Shown here one piece after another: positions 1 to 5,019 of a DNA stretch of 6,955 bases; the first letter of the stretch is position 1; each line of letters begins with the position of its first letter. This stretch comes from Fretibacterium sp. (GTDB lineage Bacteria > Synergistota > Synergistia > Synergistales > Aminobacteriaceae). The DNA is taken from assembly GCA_016280565.1 (NCBI GenBank), contig JAEEGY010000250.1, positions 1-6,955 of the forward strand, given 5' to 3'. Position numbers and translations under genes: made by a program. Under the pieces are notes generated by a model that worked only from the letters and a program-made list of their open reading frames with translations, did not search any database and was not told the origin of the DNA.

Positions 1-10
1 CTTTTTTCAT
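1..10 (-). CDS. Start of an unidentified gene, truncated by the left edge
   Basis: Only the first three codons are present: ATG (positions 10-8) followed by two Lys codons, and the gene runs off the left edge. The start is supported by a purine-rich ribosome binding site, AGGAGAGAGG on the minus strand (18-27), seven bases upstream. A possible promoter lies at 57-85. A Met-Lys-Lys opening is common in exported proteins and lipoproteins, but three residues cannot identify a product. The gene lies downstream of the rpsI terminator, so it is probably a separate transcription unit. Confidence rests on the ribosome binding site and start only. Confidence 0.45.
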
Positions 11-56
11 TCTTTTACCTCTCTCCTGTCGCTGAAGGCGGGGGGACCTCCCCGCC

Positions 57-85
57 GTTATAGGACTATTTTACAGTATCCGCAA
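57..85 (-). promoter_or_regulatory. Possible sigma70-type promoter for the left-edge gene
   Basis: On the minus strand TTGCGG (80-85) and TATAAC (57-62) are separated by 17 bases, a reasonable -35/-10 pair. The -35 overlaps the end of the rpsI terminator T-tract. Transcription would begin near 50 and give a leader of about 40 bases. A GC-rich inverted repeat (37-43 with 50-56) lies at the predicted start of the transcript. Confidence 0.35.
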
Positions 86-114
86 AAAAAGGGGATGCCC
101 CGAAAGGCATCCCC
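84..114 (-). terminator. Intrinsic terminator of the rplM-rpsI unit
   Basis: A perfect 9-bp stem (91-99 with 106-114, arm GGGGATGCC) closes a 6-base loop. On the minus strand it is followed by seven T residues (84-90). It lies about 40 bases after the rpsI stop codon, as expected for the end of this transcript. Confidence 0.92.
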
Positions 115-153
115 ATAATGGCAAGTTTCTCCCAACTGAACGCCGGTCGCGGT

Positions 154-546
154 TTAACGCTTCGAGAACTGCCTCTTGCCGCGGGCGCCCTTCTGACCAA
201 ACTTCTTGCGCTCGACCATACGCGGGTCGCGGGTCAGAAGCCCTTCCTTCTTCAGGGCGGGGCGCAGGTCCGGGTTCATCTTGATGAGGGCGCGGGCGAT
301 GCCCATCCTCACCGCTCCGGCCTGGCCGGTCAGCCCGCCGCCGGAGGCGTTGACGAACACGTCGACCTTGCCCTCCAGCCCGGCGACCTTCAGGGACTGC
401 ATCACCTGGGCCTGCCATACCATGCGCGGGAAGTACTCCTCCACCGTGCGGTCATTGATCTTCAACTCGCCGCTGCCCGGGCAGAGCCTGACGCGTGCCA
501 GGGCGTTCTTGCGGCGGCCGGTTCCCCAACTGAAAGTGCTGTCCAT
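154..546 (-). CDS. rpsI: 30S ribosomal protein S9
   Basis: Encodes the small-subunit protein S9 (uS9), whose basic C-terminal tail reaches the P-site tRNA in the decoding centre. The 130-residue product matches the usual bacterial length. It shows an N-terminal GTGRRKNALARVRL block, the central NASGGGLTGQAGA segment, the IARAL helix, and the strongly basic end finishing in SKR. The ATG start has a perfect AGGAGG (554-559) seven bases upstream, and the stop is TAA. It lies 22 bases after rplM, the near-universal bacterial L13-S9 pair, and ends in an intrinsic terminator. Nothing is unusual in the protein. Confidence 0.98.
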   Translation of the reverse strand: MDSTFSWGTGRRKNALARVRLCPGSGELKINDRTVEEYFPRMVWQAQVMQSLKVAGLEGKVDVFVNASGGGLTGQAGAVRMGIARALIKMNPDLRPALKKEGLLTRDPRMVERKKFGQKGARGKRQFSKR

Positions 547-568
547 CGGATATCCTCCTGTTCAAAAA

Positions 569-1000
569 CTAAATGTCAAGGGTCTCAGGAGCCTGCGCCG
601 CATGGGGATGGCTGGGGCCCGCATAGACCTTGAGTTTGCTCGCGTACTTCAGACGGTTTCTGGGAAGCATCCCCCGCACGACGTGCTCGAACAGGAACTC
701 CGGCTTATCCTCAAGCGCGCGGCCCCAGGGAATGGCGCGGTATCCGCCCGGATGCCCTGTGTGATAGTGCCAGTGAGACTGGGACGCCTTGTGCCCCGTC
801 AGCCTGACCTTCTCCGCGTTCACAATGATCACATAGTCGCCCGTGTCCACGTGCGGCGTGTACGTCGGCTTGTTCTTGCCCGTCAGGATACGGGCAACCG
901 CCGCGGCCAGACGCCCGATGGGCCTGTCCGTCGCGTCAATAACATACCATTTTCTCTCCACCTGACCCGGCTTGACCAGGTAGGAACTGCTGCCTACCAT
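569..1000 (-). CDS. rplM: 50S ribosomal protein L13
   Basis: Encodes large-subunit protein L13 (uL13), an early assembly protein that binds 23S rRNA. The 143 residues match the usual length. Family landmarks are [16 protein letters not shown] near the N-terminus (about residues 18-33), the [19 protein letters not shown] block, GHPGGY, and [11 protein letters not shown] followed by the [15 protein letters not shown]-terminal segment. ATG has AGGAGG (1008-1013) seven bases upstream, and the stop is TAG. It is the first gene of the rplM-rpsI pair. The region before it carries promoter-like sequences and a small hairpin next to the ribosome binding site. L13 is known to control its own operon in several bacteria, so leader-mediated feedback is plausible here but not shown. 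Confidence 0.98.
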   Translation of the reverse strand: MVGSSSYLVKPGQVERKWYVIDATDRPIGRLAAAVARILTGKNKPTYTPHVDTGDYVIIVNAEKVRLTGHKASQSHWHYHTGHPGGYRAIPWGRALEDKPEFLFEHVVRGMLPRNRLKYASKLKVYAGPSHPHAAQAPETLDI

Positions 1001-1019
1001 CTTGTTTCCTCCTCAACAT

Positions 1020-1033
1020 CGCCCCTCAGGGCG
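1020..1033 (-). promoter_or_regulatory. Leader hairpin beside the rplM ribosome binding site
   Basis: CGCCC (1020-1024) pairs perfectly with GGGCG (1029-1033) around a 4-base loop, only six bases upstream of the rplM AGGAGG. Small stem-loops in this place are known as L13 leader elements in other bacteria. Whether this one binds L13 is inference. It could be a chance GC-rich stem in a GC-rich genome. Confidence 0.4.
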
Positions 1034-1053
1034 AGACGTTATGCTTGCGCTCG

Positions 1054-1081
1054 TTTATAGCTCAATAAGGACACGCTCAAC
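1054..1081 (-). promoter_or_regulatory. Possible proximal promoter of rplM-rpsI
   Basis: On the minus strand TATAAA (1054-1059) is preceded by GTTGAG (1076-1081) with a 16-base spacer. The -10 is good and the -35 partial. Initiation near 1047 would give a leader of about 47 bases containing only the 1020-1033 hairpin and the ribosome binding site. It competes with the distal candidate at 1190-1217. Confidence 0.4.
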
Positions 1082-1136
1082 CTCCAAACGGCACGCTCGC
1101 CATCCTTCCCCGGACCTGTGGCAGGGGGGCCCGGAC

Positions 1137-1170
1137 AAAAAGGAAGCGCGCCGCCTCACGGTCACGGCGC
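1137..1170 (-). terminator. Terminator-like hairpin between the phosphoribosyltransferase gene and rplM
   Basis: On the minus strand GCGCCG (1165-1170) pairs with CGGCGC (1148-1153) across an 11-base loop. After six more bases comes a run of five T residues (1137-1141). It lies about 16 bases past the phosphoribosyltransferase stop codon, so the simplest reading is the terminator of the secG-phosphoribosyltransferase unit. If the promoter candidate at 1190-1217 is used, the same hairpin would lie in the rplM leader and could act as an attenuator. Confidence 0.5.
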
Positions 1171-1185
1171 AATCCTCACGAGTGT

Positions 1186-2214
1186 CTATTGTATACGAAC
1201 AAGGCGTTTATTTTCAAGTATCCCCGGCAGCCTTCCGCGCTTCGCCAGAGGCTTGCCGTTGACCTCCTTCAGGTCCATCGTCATGTCCATGGGGACAGCA
1301 TGGGCGATGTAGCTCCCCACGCCGAACACGTCTGCCCCCACGGCGGAGAGCTCAGCGATACGGGCCGGGTTCAGCCCGCCGGAGACCACGATCTTCACCT
1401 TGTTAAAGCCCGCCTGGTCAAGACGCCAGCGCATCTCGCGCACCAGCTCAACGGTGACGCCGCCGCGCTCGCCGGGGGTGTCCAGCCTCACGGCTCCCAG
1501 ACGGTCGCTCAGGGCATTCGCCAGACGCAGTGCCTCCTCGCACTCGTCCTTAAACGTGTCCACAAGGAAGATGCGCCCGATCCCGTCCGGCAGTGTGCTG
1601 TCATAGGCCTGGGCCAGCTTCACCGTGTCCCCAACGATGAGGACCGCCGCGTGGGGAATGGTCCCGGAGGGTTCCCGGCCGCACAGCTTTGCGCCCAGGA
1701 TGCAGCTTGCCCCGGCACAATGTCCCACCTGCACCGCGATGGATTCCATCACCGGCGCCACGGCGGGGTGAAGGTGCCGCGCCCCGAAGCAGAGCACCGG
1801 CTTCCCCGCGGCCGCGTCCACACACTCGCGGGCCGCTGTGGCCCACGCGCAGGAGCTGGACAGGATGCCCAGCAGCACCGTCTCATAGACGCCAAACGCG
1901 CCGTAAGAGCCGCGGATGCGGACCACCGTCTCCTTGGGGGTGAAGGGCTCGCCCTCCGGCAGGGCCTCCACCTGGACGGGAAGGCCGCGCAGGAGCTCCA
2001 TGACTTCCTTTATGCCGGCAAAAAGCCCGGTGGAGCGGGTGAATATCTCCGCCGTCACGGGGGTGTCCAGCAGTCCCACAGAGCGCAGCACATCGCGGGT
2101 GTTGACGAAGTAGATGTCCGTTGTTGCTCCTGACCGGATCTCCTCGTGAGTGGCGCTCAGAAAACGCCCCTGCTCCACCTTGAGGGCCGTCGCCTCCTTA
2201 AGGGAGTTTAACAC
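1186..2214 (-). CDS. pncB: Nicotinate phosphoribosyltransferase (short, archaeal-like type)
   Basis: Predicted to join nicotinate to PRPP, making nicotinate mononucleotide, the entry step of NAD salvage (Preiss-Handler pathway, cytoplasmic). The 342-residue protein resembles the compact COG1488 branch, shorter than the 400-490-residue enterobacterial enzymes. It shows GRFLSATHEEIRSG followed by TTDIYF (about 17-36), FGARHLHP (143-150), GTIPHA (184-189), LVDTFKDE (217-224), RLDTPGERGG (243-252), SGGLNP (278-283) and the FGVGSY phosphate-binding loop (297-302). The start is GTG: AGGAGG (2223-2228) lies eight bases upstream and overlaps the secG stop, leaving 13 bases between the genes, so translation is probably coupled. 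The stop is TAG. Related quinolinate phosphoribosyltransferases share the fold, but the motif set fits the nicotinate enzyme better. Confidence 0.88.
   Translation of the reverse strand: MLNSLKEATALKVEQGRFLSATHEEIRSGATTDIYFVNTRDVLRSVGLLDTPVTAEIFTRSTGLFAGIKEVMELLRGLPVQVEALPEGEPFTPKETVVRIRGSYGAFGVYETVLLGILSSSCAWATAARECVDAAAGKPVLCFGARHLHPAVAPVMESIAVQVGHCAGASCILGAKLCGREPSGTIPHAAVLIVGDTVKLAQAYDSTLPDGIGRIFLVDTFKDECEEALRLANALSDRLGAVRLDTPGERGGVTVELVREMRWRLDQAGFNKVKIVVSGGLNPARIAELSAVGADVFGVGSYIAHAVPMDMTMDLKEVNGKPLAKRGRLPGILENKRLVRIQ
1190..1217 (-). promoter_or_regulatory. Possible distal promoter of rplM-rpsI at the end of the phosphoribosyltransferase gene
   Basis: On the minus strand TTGAAA (1212-1217) is followed 16 bases later by TATACA (1190-1195), or 18 bases later by TACAAT (1188-1193). 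It overlaps the last codons of the phosphoribosyltransferase gene. Use of this promoter would create a leader of about 180 bases that includes the terminator-like hairpin at 1137-1170. Confidence 0.4.
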
Positions 2215-2227
2215 GCCTGAGGCCTCC

Positions 2228-2449
2228 TTAGCTTAAAAGGACAAGGCAGACTGACGTGACCATGAAAGCCACGGCCAGCACGATCGTCACCTTCGTCATG
2301 CCGGAGAAGCGCTGCCACTGGCCTGCGTCGGCCTGTGTGCCGCCCCCAAACACGCCGGAGAAGCCGCCCTGCTTGCGCTGCTGGGCCAGGACCACGATCA
2401 TCAGCAAGATGGAGATGACAATATGTAACCCTGACAACAAAATACGCAC
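2228..2449 (-). CDS. secG: Preprotein translocase subunit SecG
   Basis: Encodes the small auxiliary subunit of the SecYEG channel in the cytoplasmic membrane, which helps SecA-driven protein export. The 73-residue product has the family layout: a first membrane helix (about 4-22), a cytoplasmic loop containing LAQQRKQGGFSGVFGGG (21-37), and a second helix (about 52-72). The start is GTG, chosen because AGGAGG (2458-2463) lies exactly eight bases upstream and the next residues give the expected hydrophobic N-terminus. The stop is TAA. The downstream phosphoribosyltransferase ribosome binding site overlaps this stop, so the two genes form one unit. An extended -10 promoter lies at 2525-2533. 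Confidence 0.93.
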   Translation of the reverse strand: MRILLSGLHIVISILLMIVVLAQQRKQGGFSGVFGGGTQADAGQWQRFSGMTKVTIVLAVAFMVTSVCLVLLS

Positions 2450-2490
2450 TCCAAATTCCTCCTGTCGCTCATCTCTGAGGTCAAGTTTAC

Positions 2491-2513
2491 CTGAGCCCCC
2501 TGCGGGGCTACAG
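2491..2513 (-). promoter_or_regulatory. Hairpin in the secG leader
   Basis: AGCCCC (2494-2499) pairs with GGGGCT (2504-2509) around a 4-base loop. CTG (2491-2493) with CAG (2511-2513) extends the stem past one bulged base. It lies between the predicted secG transcription start (about 2518) and the ribosome binding site, with no T-tract after it on the minus strand, so it is not an intrinsic terminator. It may stabilise or control the leader; the role is unknown. Confidence 0.35.
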
Positions 2514-2524
2514 TTTGTTATTGT

Positions 2525-2533
2525 ATCATATCA
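2525..2533 (-). promoter_or_regulatory. Extended -10 promoter of secG-pncB
   Basis: On the minus strand the sequence TGA followed by TATGAT (2525-2530) forms an extended -10 element (TG-N-TATNAT). No good -35 is visible at the right distance, which extended -10 promoters tolerate. Transcription would start near 2518, about 70 bases before the secG start codon. Confidence 0.5.
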
Positions 2534-2615
2534 GGGGAAATATAGGGAAGACAGAGGGAACCTTTCCGACGCGCCTCAGGTTACATGCCTACCTCCCCCG
2601 CATTAGATATGAAAA

Positions 2616-2633
2616 CGCCCCCCTTGCGGGGGT
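2616..2633 (-). terminator. Terminator-like hairpin after the Rpn remnant
   Basis: On the minus strand five C residues (2628-2632) pair with five G residues (2619-2623) around the stable tetraloop GCAA. GCG and then four T residues (2612-2615) follow. It lies about 20 bases past the stop codon of the Rpn-type fragment. The T-run is short, so termination may be weak. The 5' arm can also pair with 2595-2602, giving an alternative fold. Confidence 0.5.
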
Positions 2634-2651
2634 GGGGTGGGTTACGTTAAA

Positions 2652-2849
2652 TCAGACGCTCAGGCTGGTGAAGGCGGCGGCCTGCTTCGGGCTGATGCCC
2701 CCGGCAATCAGACGTTCCATAATGAGTTCCCGCTCCTGGTTGCGGCCAATGCTGATGCCGTCTTGGCGGCCAATATCAATGCCGTCATTCTTTGCCTCTG
2801 TCAGTTCCTTTTCCGCTCCAGCCAGGGCAGAAGGCGGGGAGGAGGTTTT
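2652..2849 (-). pseudogene. C-terminal remnant of an Rpn-family (PD-(D/E)XK) nuclease / transposase-like protein
   Basis: On the minus strand an open frame of 65 residues ends in TGA at 2652-2654. It has the charged, repetitive tail of Rpn/COG5464 proteins: ELTEAKNDG, then GIDIGRQD and GISIGRNQ, then ERELIMERLIAGGISPKQAA and a short end in SLSV. GIDIGRQD/GISIGRNQ is a tandem 8-residue repeat, visible in DNA as 2742-2762 and 2766-2786. An in-frame TAA (2850-2852) lies just upstream and there is no start codon before the internal ATG at 2720, which would leave only 22 residues. The nuclease domain with its catalytic residues is missing, and its place is taken by the secreted-protein gene. Rpn proteins are linked to recombination and are often patchily distributed. 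I infer a deletion or rearrangement left this fragment. The family call rests on the tail pattern only. Confidence 0.6.
2742..2786. repeat. Tandem 24-bp repeat inside the Rpn remnant
   Basis: Two imperfect copies (2742-2762 and 2766-2786) are offset by 24 bases. They share GCGGCCAAT at one end and ATGCCGTC at the other. They encode two 8-residue units with the G-I-x-I-G-R pattern. Such repeat-rich hinges are typical of Rpn-family C-termini and vary in copy number. Confidence 0.7.
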
Positions 2850-2879
2850 TTACTGGATGCGTCCCTCCAGGCAGAGGGG

Positions 2880-3221
2880 TCAGGGGAGCAAAGCGCTTCC
2901 CTGAGCTTCAATGATCGCCGAGATATCCTCGACCGCGCCGTCCAGCGTATCCAGGAGGGGGGAGTAGATCCCCCGATCCCGCCGCGTAAAGCGGTCCCTT
3001 TCACGGGCGTACTTCTTCCATGTCTGGGGCGTTGCGGACAGTCCATTCCGGGTGCGCCACACCGTATATCTCATGTCGTACATCCAGCCAACGGGCAGGA
3101 CATTCCTCCGACGCCGGGATGACCTTGCGCTCATCGCCGCGTCTGCCCCCATGACAAGCCCCGTTCCCAACACGGCAGCCAACAGGAGGGCGAGAAGTGA
3201 ATGCCCCAAATTCTTTCTCAT
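2880..3221 (-). CDS. Small secreted protein of unknown function
   Basis: I do not recognise this 113-residue product. Its N-terminus is a clear Sec signal peptide: basic MRKN, then a hydrophobic stretch LLALLLAAVLGTGLVMG, then GADA near residue 29 as a likely signal-peptidase I site. The mature part of about 85 residues starts with an Arg-rich patch (SARSSRRRR, about 31-39), continues with an aromatic segment (VGWMYDMRYTVWRTRNG) and ends in an acidic stretch, LDTLDGAVEDISAIIEAQG. It has no cysteine, so no lipobox or disulfides. The ATG start has only a modest ribosome binding site, GGAGAG (about 3233-3238), eleven bases upstream, and no nearby alternative start in frame. The stop is TGA. An AT-rich promoter-like region lies at 3272-3300. 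The Rpn remnant follows 27 bases downstream. Confidence 0.7.
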   Translation of the reverse strand: MRKNLGHSLLALLLAAVLGTGLVMGADAAMSARSSRRRRNVLPVGWMYDMRYTVWRTRNGLSATPQTWKKYARERDRFTRRDRGIYSPLLDTLDGAVEDISAIIEAQGSALLP

Positions 3222-3253
3222 ATCCGACCGAACTCTCCATTCCTTGTAACTGC

Positions 3254-3269
3254 TCCGCCATTAGGCGGA
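3254..3269. repeat. Perfect 6-bp hairpin in the leader of the secreted-protein gene
   Basis: TCCGCC (3254-3259) pairs with GGCGGA (3264-3269) around a 4-base loop. On the minus strand it sits just after the promoter candidate, in the leader about 33 bases before the start codon. Read on the plus strand it is followed by four T residues, but no plus-strand gene ends here, so a leader role or chance is more likely than a terminator. Confidence 0.4.
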
Positions 3270-3271
3270 TT

Positions 3272-3300
3272 TTAATATATTGTACAACAAAACAAATCAA
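3272..3300 (-). promoter_or_regulatory. Possible promoter of the secreted-protein gene
   Basis: This is a sharply AT-rich stretch in a GC-rich window. On the minus strand TTGATT (3295-3300) is followed 17 bases later by TATTAA (3272-3277). Other -10-like matches overlap it, so the exact start is uncertain. It begins next to the transporter terminator, which argues for an independent transcript. Confidence 0.4.
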
Positions 3301-3302
3301 AA

Positions 3303-3340
3303 ATACAATAACCGCCCTCCCCTGCTTACGGGGAGGGCGG
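3303..3340 (-). terminator. Intrinsic terminator of the AbgT-family gene
   Basis: A perfect 11-bp stem (3312-3322 with 3330-3340, arm CCGCCCTCCCC) encloses a 7-base loop. On the minus strand it is followed by a U-rich stretch (3297-3311). It starts 22 bases after the transporter stop codon. The plus strand also has CTTTT after the stem, so it could work in both directions. Confidence 0.88.
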
Positions 3341-3361
3341 CTTTTACACCCTGGATACGTC

Positions 3362-4936
3362 TTAAAGGACCACAGGCGTCGCCGGGCCCAGAGGCAGACC
3401 CAACAGATACCACACCACCAGGAGCGTCGTGAAACCGATGAGGTAGAAGATGGAATACGGCATAGCCATGGAGATGACCGTGCCGATGCCGACCTTCGTG
3501 TCCTCCTTCGGCTTATACTGCTCCAAAAGTCCGATCATGACCGGCAGGTAGTAGGACAGCGGGGAGACGATGTTCGTGGTGGAATCCCCGATGCGGTAGG
3601 CCACCTGGGTCAGAGCCGGTGAGAAGCCCACGCCCGCAAACATCGGGACGAAGATGGGCGCCAGGATGAGCCACTTGGCCGAGCCGCTGATCATGAACAT
3701 GTTGAGGAACGTCACCAGGAGGATGAACAGGATCAGCAGCGGAATGCCGCCCAGGTTCATGCTCTTCAGGAGCTCCGCGCCGCTCACGGACAGGATGGTG
3801 TCAAAGTGGCTCATGCGGAACAGCTCCACGAACAGCGACGCGGGGAGCACCACCACCATGAAGCCCGTGCTGCCCACCAGGCCCTTGGACATCAGCTTCG
3901 GCACATCCTCACCCTTCCTGATCACGCCCGCACCGATGCCGTAGGCCGTGCCGACCACGAAGAACAGCCCAAACAGGATGGGCATGACGCTGGACAGCAG
4001 CGGCGAGCGCGGCAGGATGGCGCCGTCCGCCGGGTTGCGGAACAGGGAGCCCTCCGGGTACGTCGCCCAAACGATGAGTGCGATGTAGGCGATGAGCGCC
4101 AGCAGCGCGAACAGCAGGCCGCGGTTTTCCGCCGGGGTGACGGCGTGCTCCTTCAGGGCCTCAGCGTCCAGACCGGTGTCGTTGTCGCCCAGCATCTTGA
4201 CGATGTAATGCTCCGTGACCCACACCGTCAGGAAGGTCAGGACAAACGTCCCGGCCATCATGAAGTACCAGTTGATGAGGGGGTGCGTGGGGGTTTCCGC
4301 CGGGATGTAGGGCACGCCCTGGATGGCCGTGGTCGTGATGCCGGACAGCAGAGCGTCCGTACCGGCGATGAACAGGTTGGCCGTGAAGCCGCCGCAGCCC
4401 GCCGCATAGCCCGCCGCGACGCCGATCCACGGGTTACGGCCCAGGGCCTTGAACACCGCTCCGGCAATGACCGGCGTGAAGATGATGCCCGCGTCGGAAG
4501 CCAGGTTGGCGTTGATGCCCACCAGCGCGATGACCGCCGTCACCAGCATGCGGGGCGCGCCCAGGATGGTCTTGCGCATCAGCGCGGAGATCATGCCCGT
4601 CTGCTCCACAAGGCCGATGCCCAGCATCATCGTCAGGATCAGCCCCAGGGGCGCGAAGTTCACGTAGGTCTTGACGAAGCCCGCGAAGAACGTCCGGATG
4701 GCGTCATAGGACAGCAGGTTCACCACCGCCACGGTCTGAGCCTCCACCTTCCCGGACTTGCTGACCATGTACGTCACCTGCGTCCCGGCCAGCCAGCTCG
4801 ACAGCGCCAGCAAGATCACCGACAGCACCACGAAAAGCCAGAACGGGTGCGGGAACTTGTTGCCGATGACCTCAATAGCGTAGATGAACTTCTCAAACGC
4901 GCTACGCTTGCCCAATGTTGCCTCGTTACTGCTCAA
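3362..4936 (-). CDS. AbgT-family transporter (p-aminobenzoyl-glutamate type)
   Basis: A cytoplasmic membrane carrier of the AbgT family, whose members import p-aminobenzoyl-glutamate (E. coli AbgT) or export sulfonamide drugs (MtrF, YdaH). The substrate here cannot be set from sequence. The 524-residue product has the usual length and many hydrophobic helices. Family marks are NLASDAG (about 144-150), GGFTAN (182-187), the re-entrant hairpin SGSAKW (417-422) and YRIGDSTTNIVSPL (447-460). I chose the TTG start at 4936 because GGAGGGGAG (4941-4949) lies at proper spacing. A longer frame from a TTG at 4951 would put that ribosome binding site inside the gene and has no good one of its own. The stop is TAA. 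It has its own promoter (4972-4980) and terminator, and diverges from the alcohol dehydrogenase gene. The symbol is left empty because the family mixes importers and exporters. Confidence 0.92.
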   Translation of the reverse strand: MSSNEATLGKRSAFEKFIYAIEVIGNKFPHPFWLFVVLSVILLALSSWLAGTQVTYMVSKSGKVEAQTVAVVNLLSYDAIRTFFAGFVKTYVNFAPLGLILTMMLGIGLVEQTGMISALMRKTILGAPRMLVTAVIALVGINANLASDAGIIFTPVIAGAVFKALGRNPWIGVAAGYAAGCGGFTANLFIAGTDALLSGITTTAIQGVPYIPAETPTHPLINWYFMMAGTFVLTFLTVWVTEHYIVKMLGDNDTGLDAEALKEHAVTPAENRGLLFALLALIAYIALIVWATYPEGSLFRNPADGAILPRSPLLSSVMPILFGLFFVVGTAYGIGAGVIRKGEDVPKLMSKGLVGSTGFMVVVLPASLFVELFRMSHFDTILSVSGAELLKSMNLGGIPLLILFILLVTFLNMFMISGSAKWLILAPIFVPMFAGVGFSPALTQVAYRIGDSTTNIVSPLSYYLPVMIGLLEQYKPKEDTKVGIGTVISMAMPYSIFYLIGFTTLLVVWYLLGLPLGPATPVVL

Positions 4937-4940
4937 GGTT

Positions 4941-4949
4941 CTCCCCTCC
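4941..4949 (-). promoter_or_regulatory. Ribosome binding site that sets the transporter start
   Basis: On the minus strand GGAGGGGAG lies four bases before TTG at 4936, and its GGAGG core lies eight bases before it. This placement supports a 524-residue product over a 529-residue one. Confidence 0.75.
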
Positions 4950-4971
4950 AAATGTTTGAAAATTTTACCTA

Positions 4972-4980
4972 ATTATACCA
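4972..4980 (-). promoter_or_regulatory. Extended -10 promoter of the AbgT-family gene
   Basis: On the minus strand TGG is followed by a perfect TATAAT (4972-4977), an extended -10 element. The -35 region is weak. Transcription would start near 4965, about 30 bases before the TTG start, leaving room for the ribosome binding site. Confidence 0.6.
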
Positions 4981-5001
4981 CAGGAAACAGAAGTTCTATT
5001 A

Positions 5002-5010
5002 TGATATAAT
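5002..5010 (+). promoter_or_regulatory. Extended -10 promoter of the alcohol dehydrogenase gene
   Basis: TGA followed by a perfect TATAAT (5005-5010) gives an extended -10 element on the plus strand. No good -35 lies at 16-18 bases. Transcription would start near 5017, placing the inverted repeat 5020-5049 just after the start. A second -10-like TATACT (5045-5050) is present, but TTGACT (5026-5031) is only 13 bases before it, too close for a standard pair. Confidence 0.5.
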
Positions 5011-5019
5011 TAAGTTACC

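Noticed and set aside
37..56. GC-rich hairpin (GGCGGGG with CCCCGCC) as a second terminator
   Set aside because: No T-tract follows on either strand, and it lies between a promoter candidate and a start codon, so a terminator is unlikely.
206..1060. A 284-residue plus-strand open frame spanning rpsI and rplM
   Set aside because: It lies antisense across two ribosomal protein genes and their spacer, which is not compatible with a real coding region.
1189..2133. A 314-residue plus-strand open frame opposite the nicotinate phosphoribosyltransferase gene
   Set aside because: It is a shadow of a gene with many conserved motifs; its own product has none and no ribosome binding site was evident.
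2742..2786. Tandem repeat as a CRISPR or minisatellite array
   Set aside because: There are only two copies and they encode an in-frame protein repeat typical of Rpn tails. No spacer pattern exists.
2853..2870. Short hairpin (CTGGA with TCCAG) after the secreted-protein gene as its terminator
   Set aside because: The stem is only five pairs and on the minus strand it is followed by A residues, not T.
2801..3046. An 81-residue minus-strand frame overlapping the secreted-protein gene
   Set aside because: It overlaps in another frame, lacks a ribosome binding site, and has Arg/Ser/Pro-rich shadow composition. The signal-peptide frame is better supported.
3001..3300. A 99-residue minus-strand frame starting in the AT-rich region before the secreted-protein gene
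   Set aside because: Its hydrophobic start is encoded by the promoter-like AT-rich stretch beside the terminator, and the rest overlaps the secreted-protein gene out of frame.
3806..4972. A 388-residue plus-strand open frame opposite the AbgT-family gene
   Set aside because: It is antisense to a clear membrane transporter. Its product is rich in His, Arg, Gln and Asp, as expected from reading GC-rich codons on the wrong strand, and has no ribosome binding site or recognisable motif.
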